Assembly (NCBI RefSeq): GCF_000799715.1
Contig: NZ_JUHG01000014.1
Location: forward strand, 487,964 to 551,963
Source: Martinezella rhizogenes
GTDB taxonomy: Bacteria > Pseudomonadota > Alphaproteobacteria > Rhizobiales > Rhizobiaceae
DNA: 64,000 bases
Direction of reading: 5' to 3'
A model generated the notes under the pieces. That model did not search any database, was not told where the DNA came from, and saw nothing but the letters and a program-made list of their open reading frames with translations. Below are positions 43,482-52,308 of this stretch, in pieces (positions within the stretch are counted from its first letter, which is position 1; the number at the start of each line of letters is the position of its first letter). The position numbers were made by a program, and so were the translations under genes.

Positions 43482-44839
43482 TTGATGGCGATCAAAATCA
43501 AGGCAAGCACGAGATCATCATCGTCAAGCGGCATGGTGCCAACGAGCAGGAAGGCGGTCATGGCGGCGCGTGGAAGATCGCCTATGCCGACTTCATGACG
43601 GCGATGATGGCCTTCTTCCTGGTCATGTGGCTGGTGAATGCCGCAAACGAGGAAACCAAGGCCTCGGTCGCCTCCTATTTCAACCCGATCAAGCTCGCCG
43701 ACGAAAAGCCGACCGAGAAGGGGCTGAAGAAACCTGTCGACCAGGCCGATGGGCTGAAGAAAGAAGCGAAGTCGCAGACCGAGGAAACCAATCCGAACAA
43801 CGGCAAGTCGGCCAAGACCGGTGAGGATCAGACCTCGACCTCGGGCGATCAGACCAGCTATTCCGAAGCTGATTTCTTCGAAAATCCCTATTCGGTCCTG
43901 GCGGAAATCGCCCAGCAGGTCGGTCAGCAGGCCAATGTCAGCGCCAAGGGCGAGGGCGGCGCCGCCCAGTCTGGCCCTGCCACGGGAGCTGATGGTGGCC
44001 AGGCCTATCGCGATCCTTTCGATCCGGATTTCTGGACCAAGCAGGTTCAGGTTTCCAGCGCGTCGAAGAAGGCGAATGAAGAGCAGGCCGCCAAATCCGA
44101 TCAGGCGTCGAAGGGTGAGGTGATCGCCCTTTCCAAGGCGACAGCTGCCGATTCCGGCGAGCCGACCGACAAGCCCCAGACGCCGGAAGACCAGCCGGCG
44201 CTGAGCGACCAGCGGCAGAAGGGGCAGGGCGTTGATGAAAAAAGCGCTTCGGCAGCCCAGGGCAAGGATATCGCGTCGGCCAAGGAGCAGCAGCAGAGCG
44301 CCAAGGAGCTGCAGCAGGCGATCAAGGCTGAGATCAGCGGTGTTGCCGGCCAATTGGCCGAGGGCGTTCAGGTGGCATCGGCCGAGGGTGGTCTTCTCGT
44401 GACGATTTCCGACCAGTCCAACGATCCGATGTTCAACATCGGCTCGGCCGTTCCGCGCCGGGAAATGGTGCTGGCGATGGCGAAGATCGGCAAGATCCTG
44501 GCCGACCGCAAGGGCATAATCCTGATCCGCGGCCATACTGATGGCCGCCCCTACATGGTCGGCGGCCGCAACGACAATTGGCGTCTTTCGCTCGATCGCG
44601 CCCAGAGCGCCTATTACATGCTCACCAGTACCGGGCTGGACGAGAAGCGGATCGAACAGGTTTCCGGCTTCGCCGACCGCCGCCTGAAGCTGCCCAACGA
44701 TCCCTTCAACGACGCCAACCGCCGCATCGAGATTCTGATCGAGGATGCCACGAACCAGTCAGGTGGCAATCAGAGTCCGACGACGCCGGGTGCCGGCAAA
44801 CCGGGCCAGGGCAAGCAAACCCAGGGCAAACAGGGATAG
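43478..44839 (+). CDS. motB: Stator protein MotB
   Basis: MotB (453 residues) anchors the stator to peptidoglycan. Its single span (about 39-58) includes the proton-carrying Asp in IAYADFMTAMMAFFLVMWLV. The C-terminal OmpA-like domain (about 300-425) has VPRREMVLAMAKIGKILADR, IILIRGHTDGRPY and NRRIEILIE. Between them lies a long Glu/Lys/Ser/Ala-rich linker (about 75-280) that makes it far longer than E. coli MotB (308). In S. meliloti the MotB periplasmic part binds MotC. Confidence 0.94.
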   Translation: MIDGDQNQGKHEIIIVKRHGANEQEGGHGGAWKIAYADFMTAMMAFFLVMWLVNAANEETKASVASYFNPIKLADEKPTEKGLKKPVDQADGLKKEAKSQTEETNPNNGKSAKTGEDQTSTSGDQTSYSEADFFENPYSVLAEIAQQVGQQANVSAKGEGGAAQSGPATGADGGQAYRDPFDPDFWTKQVQVSSASKKANEEQAAKSDQASKGEVIALSKATAADSGEPTDKPQTPEDQPALSDQRQKGQGVDEKSASAAQGKDIASAKEQQQSAKELQQAIKAEISGVAGQLAEGVQVASAEGGLLVTISDQSNDPMFNIGSAVPRREMVLAMAKIGKILADRKGIILIRGHTDGRPYMVGGRNDNWRLSLDRAQSAYYMLTSTGLDEKRIEQVSGFADRRLKLPNDPFNDANRRIEILIEDATNQSGGNQSPTTPGAGKPGQGKQTQGKQG

Positions 44840-44842
44840 TTC

Positions 44843-46144
44843 ATGGCGCGCATTCAGCATCGTCATCGCCTCGCGCTCGCGTTCACCCTCGGCATGCTCA
44901 TGCCGGGAGGGCTTCGCGCCGAGAACCAGGATGGCCTGCCGCCTTACAAGATATTGCGCTCGCTGGAATTCATCCAGGATTCCGTGGTGGCGGGCGATAG
45001 TTCGGCCGGCGAGATGCAGCGTTTCATGCTGTCGACTATCGACGAGCGCCTGCGCAACGCCGACAAGTCCGTGTTCGACGATAGCCGCAACGTCGACGCC
45101 GCGCTGATCTACGCGATGAGCGGCGGCAATCCGGCAACGCTGGAATATCTGATGTCGCGCGACGTCAATGGCAATTTCGACAATCGTGTCGCCGACGTTT
45201 TGCGCAAATATCTGAACGGCAAGGGACTGCTGGTGGTCAACACGCTTGCCGATATCGCCAGGGAATATCGGGACAAGAAGATCGGCCCCTATCTTTCGCT
45301 TGTCGCCGCCAATGTCATGTCCGCCAAGAACCCCGCGGAAGCCCTGAAGCTTTACGACTGGGCGCGCCTGACGTCGCCTGGCACCATTGTCGAGGAATCG
45401 GCCTTGCGCCGCTCCCTGGCGCTGAGCGCCGACGCCGGCATGGTGCCGCAGGGACTTGGCTATGCGGCGCGCTACACGCGGCGCTTCCTGCACTCGCCCT
45501 ATGCCAGCCAGTTCGCCGATCTCTTCGTCCAGCTCGTCGTCGATCATGACGCTGATGTCAAGCAGCAGGACATCATCGATATCCTGTCTTTCATGGATCC
45601 CCCTCGGCAACGCGAAGTCTATCTGCGCATGGCGCGCCGCGCAGCCATCGCCGGCAAGGCGGATCTTGCCGCGCTGGCTTCCGGCCGCGCCCAAGCCATC
45701 GCCAATGACGGCAGCGATGCCTTCAGCGCGCTGGCGGGCTTCTATGGCGGCGTTGCCGGGGTGTCGACACCCGATATGGGAATGGCGATCCGCAAGATAG
45801 ACCAGATGCCGGCCGGTGAATTGAACCAGCAGGACCGCGCGCTGCGCGAAGCTGCCAGGATGGTGGCGGACGAAATTCTGCGCGCTCCCGACCCGGCAAG
45901 CCTGAAGCAAGGCTCGCCACTTAATCTGCCTAATCAAGAACATACTGAACACGATGCTGCTGTGACGAACCAATCCGGGGCCCAATTCCCCGGCACGGCG
46001 GGTGTTGAGGCGGGAGCCGCGGTGAATGCGGCTCGCACCCCGGAGGAAGGAAGGCAGGAGGCCGATCCTTCGTTCAATACATTCGTCACGACGAGCCGCT
46101 CGAAGCTTGATGCCATCGACGGCCTGTTGAAAGCAGGAAAGTAA
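44843..46144 (+). CDS. motC: Periplasmic motor protein MotC
   Basis: MotC (433 residues) is a rhizobial periplasmic protein that binds MotB and is needed for torque. A signal-peptide-like N-terminus is seen (about 1-27, ending GGLRAEN). The rest is mostly helical, with a repeat-like arrangement: SLEFIQDSVVAGDSSAGEMQ and FDNRVADVLRKYLNGKGLLV. Its start lies 3 nt after motB. Its folding is thought to need MotE, encoded at 30365. Confidence 0.9.
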   Translation: MARIQHRHRLALAFTLGMLMPGGLRAENQDGLPPYKILRSLEFIQDSVVAGDSSAGEMQRFMLSTIDERLRNADKSVFDDSRNVDAALIYAMSGGNPATLEYLMSRDVNGNFDNRVADVLRKYLNGKGLLVVNTLADIAREYRDKKIGPYLSLVAANVMSAKNPAEALKLYDWARLTSPGTIVEESALRRSLALSADAGMVPQGLGYAARYTRRFLHSPYASQFADLFVQLVVDHDADVKQQDIIDILSFMDPPRQREVYLRMARRAAIAGKADLAALASGRAQAIANDGSDAFSALAGFYGGVAGVSTPDMGMAIRKIDQMPAGELNQQDRALREAARMVADEILRAPDPASLKQGSPLNLPNQEHTEHDAAVTNQSGAQFPGTAGVEAGAAVNAARTPEEGRQEADPSFNTFVTTSRSKLDAIDGLLKAGK

Positions 46145-46150
46145 TTGATC

Positions 46151-47767
46151 ATGCAGGACATCGGTATTTCCAGTGCCCCGTCCGGGGCCGATCTCATTGC
46201 TGTCGCCAAGGGTGGACGTTCGGCGAAGCAGGATGACGGCGCCGGCAAAGGGTTCCAGGATGCGCTGACCAGCTCGCTCGGCAACGGAAGCAGGTCCGGC
46301 GCGAATGCCAATGGCGATGCGGGCATGGTTGAGACGGGCGCCGATGCCGATATCAACGCGGATGGGGGCGCCACCCAGCCCGCCGATCTCGCGATAATCG
46401 TTTCCGCCACGGGGGATATCCTTGATACCGGAGCCGAGATGATCGATCCGTCCCTGGCGAACCTTGCCAATCCCGCAACGCTGGCCAAGGGCGCCAAGCC
46501 GCCGGCCGGCGCCAAGTTTCCGCAGGAAGCGAGTGCGGCCAATCTCTCCAAATCGCTGATGGATCTTCAACAGGCAGTCTCCGTCGACACCGCACCAGCC
46601 GATGCGACCAAGACGATTGGCGATGCGGATACGGCGCAGCCCCAGATCCAGGCTGCGGATCAGCTCGATGATCTCGCCCAGCAATTGGCGGAAGTTGTCG
46701 TCGACCATCCGTCTGCGGAGACCGACGGTGACGGGAAGACGGCGCCCGTCAAGCCGGGAAAAACGCCGCCGGTTACCGATGATGGTAAGTCTCTGCCGAC
46801 GCAGAACGTCCAAACGGGCAATGCCGCATCGGACGTCCTGTCACTCTTGAATGCGCAACAAGCAGTCGTCCCGGTCGCGCCACAGAGCACGGCGGCTGCC
46901 TTGACGGGTGCCGACGTGAAGATGCAAGTGGAGCCGGATAAGTCTTTGCCGAAGCTTGCCAATGTGGCATCGAAGGATGCGTCTGTTGATGCCGACGATA
47001 CCATGGCGGCACTTCCGCGGACCGGCGACGATACCGTCGCGGCGGCGCAGACCTTCCGGCTGGTGCGCGCCGATGGGCGCGGTGGCTCGCTCGATATGTC
47101 GATCAGCAAGGGCAGCGATGATGCGGCGCAGGCCGACATCACCACATCAGGCAGCGGCAATGCGCAGACGGTCACGGTGCTTGATTCCCGCCGCTATCTC
47201 GGTCTTGCGGCCAATTCCAATGCGGCGCTCGTCACCTCCGCTCTTGGTGGAAACAAGGATTGGTCGGGGGCGATGCAGCCGGGCTCGGCGCTCGCCAATG
47301 CGGCGAGCTGGACGAGCACCGGCAAGGTCGTCAACACACTGAAGATTCAGCTGAACCCCGATAACCTCGGCGAAGTCACCGCGACCATGCGACTTTCGGG
47401 CGATCAATTGAGCGTCGATCTCAAGGTGCGGACGGGTGAGGCTTACCGGCAGCTCCACGCCGATCAGAGCCATATGGTCGATGCATTGCGCGCCCAAGGC
47501 TATCAGGTCGACAGCATCACCGTCACCATGGCCGCGAGCGGCGACCAGTCATCGGATGGCAACAAGCAGTCCGGCTTCCAGGGGCAGTCCCAGCAGCAAT
47601 CCTTAATGAATCAGGGGCAGGGTGGGGACGCGCGGCCAAAGGGGCAGAACTATTCGGGGCAGCAGGCAAATGGCAATGACGGCAATCGCAGTTCAGGCGA
47701 ACGCGGCATGGATGAGAGCGCTGCTAGCTACGCTCAGCGCCTGCGCTCTGGCGACGTTTACCTTTGA
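46151..47767 (+). CDS. fliK: Hook-length control protein FliK (MotD)
   Basis: This 538-residue protein matches rhizobial FliK, first named MotD. The first about 390 residues are low-complexity, Asp/Ala/Thr/Pro-rich, as expected for a molecular ruler. The C-terminal Flg_hook domain contains VNTLKIQLNPDNLGEVTATM and LSVDLKVRTGEAYRQLHADQ (about 395-445), which triggers FlhB switching. The tail is Gln/Gly/Asn-rich. The ATG at 46151 is preferred over TTG at 46145. The 3' end overlaps the lytic transglycosylase gene by 56 nt in another frame. Confidence 0.9.
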   Translation: MQDIGISSAPSGADLIAVAKGGRSAKQDDGAGKGFQDALTSSLGNGSRSGANANGDAGMVETGADADINADGGATQPADLAIIVSATGDILDTGAEMIDPSLANLANPATLAKGAKPPAGAKFPQEASAANLSKSLMDLQQAVSVDTAPADATKTIGDADTAQPQIQAADQLDDLAQQLAEVVVDHPSAETDGDGKTAPVKPGKTPPVTDDGKSLPTQNVQTGNAASDVLSLLNAQQAVVPVAPQSTAAALTGADVKMQVEPDKSLPKLANVASKDASVDADDTMAALPRTGDDTVAAAQTFRLVRADGRGGSLDMSISKGSDDAAQADITTSGSGNAQTVTVLDSRRYLGLAANSNAALVTSALGGNKDWSGAMQPGSALANAASWTSTGKVVNTLKIQLNPDNLGEVTATMRLSGDQLSVDLKVRTGEAYRQLHADQSHMVDALRAQGYQVDSITVTMAASGDQSSDGNKQSGFQGQSQQQSLMNQGQGGDARPKGQNYSGQQANGNDGNRSSGERGMDESAASYAQRLRSGDVYL

Positions 47768-48302
47768 TGCTCTTGCATCTGGGAATGCGGCATCGCCAGA
47801 CAACGGCGCCGCTGGCCTTTGCGAACGGGAGATCCAGTCGGCGGCGGCGAAATACGGGATACCGGAAGGGATCCTCTATTCGGTCGGCCTGACGGAGACG
47901 GGGCGCAAGGGATCGCTCTATCCTTACGCACTCAATATCGAGGGCCGTCCGTTTTTCCCGGGGTCCCAAAACGCTGCCTTGCAGACCTTCGCGGCGGCAA
48001 AACAGAGCGGCGCAAAGTTGATCGACATCGGCTGCATGCAGATCAATCAGTATTTTCACGGAGAGAATTTCACATCCGTCGCCGCCATGTTTGATCCGCA
48101 CAGCAATGTGGAATACGCGGCGAAGTTCCTTCGCGACCTCCATGACAGGCATGAGACCTGGACGATGGCGGTAGCTCGATACCATGCCGGCCCGAACAAC
48201 AACCCCGCCCAGAAGGTGTATGTCTGCCGCGTCATCGCCAATCTGGTTGCTACCGGCTATGGAAAATGGACGTCCAACGCGGCAAACTTTTGCCAAAATT
48301 GA
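47712..48302 (+). CDS. Lytic transglycosylase overlapping fliK
   Basis: A 196-residue exported muramidase-like protein. The signal peptide (about 1-24: LLATLSACALATFTFDALAS) is followed by an SLT domain with catalytic Glu in ILYSVGLTETGRKG, then GCMQINQYFHG and TMAVARYHAGPNN. It should cut peptidoglycan to let the rod or stator through, as SltF does in other alphaproteobacteria. The start may instead be ATG 47670, which has a better ribosome binding site (GGGGCAGCAGG) but lengthens the N-region. Either way it begins inside fliK. Confidence 0.85.
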   Translation: MRALLATLSACALATFTFDALASGNAASPDNGAAGLCEREIQSAAAKYGIPEGILYSVGLTETGRKGSLYPYALNIEGRPFFPGSQNAALQTFAAAKQSGAKLIDIGCMQINQYFHGENFTSVAAMFDPHSNVEYAAKFLRDLHDRHETWTMAVARYHAGPNNNPAQKVYVCRVIANLVATGYGKWTSNAANFCQN

Positions 48303-48581
48303 ACAACCTATAGATTGTATGTCGCCACATTGTCGCCATAGCTATCCGCCTTCGCATGGTTGACAGCGGGCAGTCGAAGTGAATGACGTATATTCGTAAT
48401 ATGCTAACTAACAATTTTTTATTGGTGTAAAACCAAGGTGACCCACTATATCTAGTGCAAATCGCCCCCTAAATCTTAATCAATTATTAATTCCCGTCAC
48501 TCATTTCCGACAGTTGTTCGTGATTCGCCCGATTCGTACCCATAGGTGATCGAAACACCACACTGATTCGGAGGCGGACGA
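48303..48581. promoter_or_regulatory. AT-rich promoter region of rem
   Basis: This 279-nt gap is clearly more AT-rich than its surroundings, especially 48390-48500 (for example CTAACTAACAATTTTTTATT). In S. meliloti rem has its own promoter activated by VisNR, so this is the likely control region. No exact operator could be assigned. Confidence 0.6.
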
Positions 48582-49253
48582 ATGATCGTAGTGGTTGATG
48601 AGCGCGAGCTCGTTAAGGACGGCTATACTTCTCTTTTTGGGCGGGAAGGTATCCCGTCGACGGGGTTTGATCCCCGGGAATTCGGCGAATGGGTTGTGAC
48701 GGCCGCGGATGGCGATATTGCCGCGGTCGAGGCATTCCTGATCGGACAAGGTCAGCACGTGCACGAACTGCCTCGAGCAATTCGTGACCGCTCGGCTGCG
48801 CCGGTCATCGCCGTCAGTGATCAACCCTCGCTGGAATCGACGCTTGCGCTCTTTGACTGCGGCGTCGACGATGTCGTGCGTAAGCCGGTGCATCCTCGAG
48901 AAATCCTGGCCCGTGCGGCTGCGATCCGTCGCAGGCTGAAGGCGATCTCCAACTTCACCGACATTGGTCCTATCAGGGTCTTCTCGGATGGCCGTGACCC
49001 GGAGGTCAACGGCGAGGTCTTCGCATTGCCACGGCGCGAGCGGCGCATCCTGGAATATCTGATTTCCAATCGTGGTCGCCGTGTGACCAAGACGCAGATC
49101 TTCAATGCGATCTACGGCATCTTCGACGAAGAGGTCGAAGAGAATGTCGTCGAAAGCCACATCTCCAAGCTGCGCAAGAAGTTGCGCAAGAGGCTCGGTT
49201 TCGATCCGGTCGATTCCAAGCGCTTCCTCGGCTACTGCATCGATTGGAGTTGA
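48582..49253 (+). CDS. rem: OmpR-type motility regulator Rem
   Basis: Rem (223 residues) has a receiver-like domain (1-110) and a C-terminal winged helix (about 130-220: LPRRERRILEYLISNRGRRV, VVESHISKLRKKLRKRLGFD). In S. meliloti it is activated by VisNR and drives class III and some class II flagellar and motility genes during exponential growth. The receiver looks atypical: the strand expected to carry the phospho-acceptor Asp reads DIAAVEAFLIG, with Glu50 at that place. No partner kinase gene is near. A strong terminator follows. Confidence 0.92.
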   Translation: MIVVVDERELVKDGYTSLFGREGIPSTGFDPREFGEWVVTAADGDIAAVEAFLIGQGQHVHELPRAIRDRSAAPVIAVSDQPSLESTLALFDCGVDDVVRKPVHPREILARAAAIRRRLKAISNFTDIGPIRVFSDGRDPEVNGEVFALPRRERRILEYLISNRGRRVTKTQIFNAIYGIFDEEVEENVVESHISKLRKKLRKRLGFDPVDSKRFLGYCIDWS

Positions 49254-49300
49254 TGCTTCTACCGAGACCTGGCGCGATAGCGCCCTGGACCTAGCAAAGA

Positions 49301-49332
49301 GCTCGAGAAATCTCCCGATTCTCGGGCTTTTT
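49301..49332 (+). terminator. Intrinsic terminator after rem
   Basis: A 9-bp stem GCTCGAGAA (49301-49309) / TTCTCGGGC (49319-49327), with one G-U pair, is followed by TTTTT (49328-49332). It isolates rem from the flgE operon. Confidence 0.85.
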
Positions 49333-49533
49333 CACGACCGCGAACTCCGGGCGCGGCGTCCGGCTCAAAATGTAAGTTAATTCTTACCATTGCCGCGCGC
49401 TTCACGCGTTCCGGCGTGTGCATGGAAAAATCCGGAAAGCTGTTTCATGACGATCGGCTTTTCCTCTTTTCAGACAGCTTCACGCAAGGCCCGGTCCCTA
49501 CTCTCAGCCTATGAGGAATAACGAGGATTCCAG

Positions 49534-50805
49534 ATGAGCATTTTCGGCAGCATGAAAACCGCGATCTCAGGGATGAATGCCCAGGCGAACCGTCTGGGGA
49601 CTGTTTCTGACAATATCGCCAACTCCAGTACGACTGGCTACAAGCAAGCGTCGACGAGCTTCTCGTCCCTCGTGCTGCCGTCTTCCAGCGGCAACTACAA
49701 TTCCGGTGGCGTCGAGACGACGGTTCGCTATGCGATCTCGCAGCAGGGCAATGTCACCGCCACCACGTCGAGCACCGACCTCGCAATTCAGGGCAACGGC
49801 TTCTTCGTCGTTCAGAGCTCGTCAGGACAAACGTTTCTGACCCGCGCCGGCGATTTCTCGGCCGACGCTTCGGGTAATCTCGTCAACGCCGCCGGCTTCA
49901 CCCTAATGGGCTATTCCAGCGCCTCCGGCGCGCCGTCGGTGGTCGTCAATGGCTTTGAGGGCATGGTGCCGGTCAATGTCACGCCGAGCGGCACGAACAC
50001 TGTCGCGACCTCGAGCGGCAGCATGTCTGGCAACCTCAACTCCAATGCCACTGCCGTCGACGGGACCAGTGGCTCTCTGCCCTCGGCGAATACATCTCCG
50101 GTGACCACTGACACCAGCAAGAGTTCGATCACCGGCTACGACAACCAGGGCAACAAGGTGGTCTTCGACGTCTATTACACCAAGACGTCGGACGATAACT
50201 GGGAAGTTGCGGTCTACAATCATGCGGACGCTGCATCGGGCGATACCCCTTTCCCCTACGGCGGCGATGGTCTGCTCGGCAGCACGGCCCTGACCTTCGA
50301 TCAGAACGGCGCCATGACGTCTGACGGAGCGCTCGATGTCGCGTTCGGAGATGATACGCCGCAACAGAGTATCGCGATGGATTTCTCGGGCTTTACCCAG
50401 GTCGCCACCGACTTTACCGCCACGGGCAAGATGAATGGCCAGGCACCCAACCCGGTGACGAGCGTGACGATCGCCAAGGATGGTACGGTCAGCGCGGTCT
50501 ATAAGGACGGCTCCAACAAGGAACTCTACCGCGTTCCGCTGGCCACGGTGGCAAGCCCCGACAGTCTGACGCTGGAAAGCGGCAACGTCTACTCGGCCAA
50601 CGGCGAGTCCGGTGTGACGGTCACTGGTTGGCCGCAGAGCGGAGGCCTGGGCTACATTCAGTCCGGCGCGCTGGAAGAATCCAACGTCGACCTCGCCACC
50701 GAGCTGACGAACATGATCACTGCGCAGAAGAGCTACACCGCAAATTCCAAGGTGTTCCAGGCCGGTTCCGACCTTCTGGACGTTCTCGTCAACCTGCAGC
50801 GTTAA
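49534..50805 (+). CDS. flgE: Flagellar hook protein FlgE
   Basis: FlgE (423 residues) builds the hook. The axial N-terminal motif is GTVSDNIANSSTTGYKQAST (about 23-42). The centre is a Ser/Thr/Gly-rich D2 region with DNQGNKVVFDVYYTKTSDDN. The C-terminus shows LGYIQSGALEESNVDLATEL and SYTANSKVFQAGSDLLDVLV. It starts the flgE-flgK-flgL-flaF-flbT-flgD-fliQ-flhA-fliR set. A 201-nt gap after the rem terminator should hold its promoter. Confidence 0.96.
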   Translation: MSIFGSMKTAISGMNAQANRLGTVSDNIANSSTTGYKQASTSFSSLVLPSSSGNYNSGGVETTVRYAISQQGNVTATTSSTDLAIQGNGFFVVQSSSGQTFLTRAGDFSADASGNLVNAAGFTLMGYSSASGAPSVVVNGFEGMVPVNVTPSGTNTVATSSGSMSGNLNSNATAVDGTSGSLPSANTSPVTTDTSKSSITGYDNQGNKVVFDVYYTKTSDDNWEVAVYNHADAASGDTPFPYGGDGLLGSTALTFDQNGAMTSDGALDVAFGDDTPQQSIAMDFSGFTQVATDFTATGKMNGQAPNPVTSVTIAKDGTVSAVYKDGSNKELYRVPLATVASPDSLTLESGNVYSANGESGVTVTGWPQSGGLGYIQSGALEESNVDLATELTNMITAQKSYTANSKVFQAGSDLLDVLVNLQR

Positions 50806-50829
50806 ACACGATAGGGTACCGGGTCAGTC

Positions 50830-52305
50830 ATGTCGCTCACTACAGCTCTCAACAACGCGCAAGCGATATTCAACAACAGCGGCACGCAAAGCAGTGTCGT
50901 GTCGAACAATATCGCCAATGCCGGCAATACGGATTATTCCCGTCGCCAGGCGATGCTGACGACCGACATGTCCGGCGCACAGGTCGTGACGATCGCCCGC
51001 GCCAACGAGCCGGCCCTGCAGAAAGCGTTCCTCTCCAGCACGTCGTCGGATGCCGCGCAGCAGGCTCTGTTGAAAGCTTACGAAAGCCTAAAATCCGGAA
51101 CGCTCGGCGGCAATGACAACGAGATTTCGGCCGCGACCTATCTGTCTACATTCCAGACGGCGATGCAGACCTATGCCAGTTCGCCGTCCAGCACGACGGC
51201 GGCGCAATCGGCGATCAATGCCGCCCAGAGCCTCGCAACGTCCCTGAACAACGCCACCACGGCCGTTCAGAGCGTTCGCGCCGACGCCGACAAGCAGATT
51301 GCGTCGGATGTCGACACGCTGAACGGCCTGCTGAAACAGTTCCAGACGGCGAATGATGCGGTCACCAGCGCGACCGCGACGGCGGGCTCCACCTCAACGG
51401 CGCTGTCCGATGCGCTCGACCAGCGCGATTCGGTACTGAAGCAGATTTCGCAGATCGTCGGGGTCACGACCGTGACGCGCGACAACAACGATGTGGCGCT
51501 TTACACCACCGGTGGCGCAACGCTGTTCGAGACGGTGCCGCGTGCGGTGACCTTCACCCCGACCATGTCCTACGTGGCGGGCACCGCCGGCAACAACGTC
51601 TATATAGACGGGGTCGCGGTGGCAGCGGGCGATGGGGCGAGCACGACGGCGCAGGGCAGCCTTCAGGCGGCGCTCCAGGTTCGCGACGAGGTCGCTCCGA
51701 CTTACCAGATGCAGCTTGATGAAATCGCGCGCGGCCTGGTGACAACATTTGCGGAGACGAACCAGACCGACGCTACCAAGGCGCCCGGCCTGTTCACCTG
51801 GAGCGACGGCACCGTTCCGGCGAGCGGCACCGTCGTCACCGGCATGGCTGGTTCGATCGCGGTCAATCCGGCGCTACTGACCACCTCTACCCAGACCGGC
51901 GATCCGACACTCCTGCGCGATGGCGGCATCAACGGTGCGGACTATGTGGTCAATGCCACGGGGGGCAGCGGTTATTCCGATCTGCTCGACGCGTATATCA
52001 CCGGCATGAACACGAAGATGGACTTCGATGCGACCGCCGGTTCCGATACCAGCTCCAGCATCATGGATTATGCGTCTTCTTCCATCGGCTGGCTTGAAGG
52101 CCAACGTAGTACTGCAACCACAGCGGCGGAAAACACCTCGGCGGCGCTGTCGCGTTCGTCGACCGCTTACTCGAACGAGACTGGCGTCAACCTCGATGAG
52201 GAGCTGACCCTGATGATGGATATCGAGCAGTCCTACAAGGCGGGAACGAAGATATTGAACGCCGTCAACGAGATGCTTCAATCGGTACTGGATATTGCGA
52301 GCTAA
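50830..52305 (+). CDS. flgK: Hook-filament junction protein FlgK
   Basis: FlgK (491 residues) is the first junction protein (HAP1). The N-terminus has QSSVVSNNIANAGNTDYSRR (about 20-39). The middle contains LDQRDSVLKQISQIVGVTTV (FlgK signature). The C-terminus is VNLDEELTLMMDIEQSYKAG with TKILNAVNEMLQSVLDIAS. It starts 24 nt after flgE and flgL follows after 3 nt. Confidence 0.95.
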   Translation: MSLTTALNNAQAIFNNSGTQSSVVSNNIANAGNTDYSRRQAMLTTDMSGAQVVTIARANEPALQKAFLSSTSSDAAQQALLKAYESLKSGTLGGNDNEISAATYLSTFQTAMQTYASSPSSTTAAQSAINAAQSLATSLNNATTAVQSVRADADKQIASDVDTLNGLLKQFQTANDAVTSATATAGSTSTALSDALDQRDSVLKQISQIVGVTTVTRDNNDVALYTTGGATLFETVPRAVTFTPTMSYVAGTAGNNVYIDGVAVAAGDGASTTAQGSLQAALQVRDEVAPTYQMQLDEIARGLVTTFAETNQTDATKAPGLFTWSDGTVPASGTVVTGMAGSIAVNPALLTTSTQTGDPTLLRDGGINGADYVVNATGGSGYSDLLDAYITGMNTKMDFDATAGSDTSSSIMDYASSSIGWLEGQRSTATTAAENTSAALSRSSTAYSNETGVNLDEELTLMMDIEQSYKAGTKILNAVNEMLQSVLDIAS

Positions 52306-52308
52306 GCC

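Noticed and set aside
44759..46813. Long minus-strand open frame opposite motB, motC and fliK
   Set aside because: It spans the ends of three clearly real genes and has no ribosome binding site or recognisable motif.
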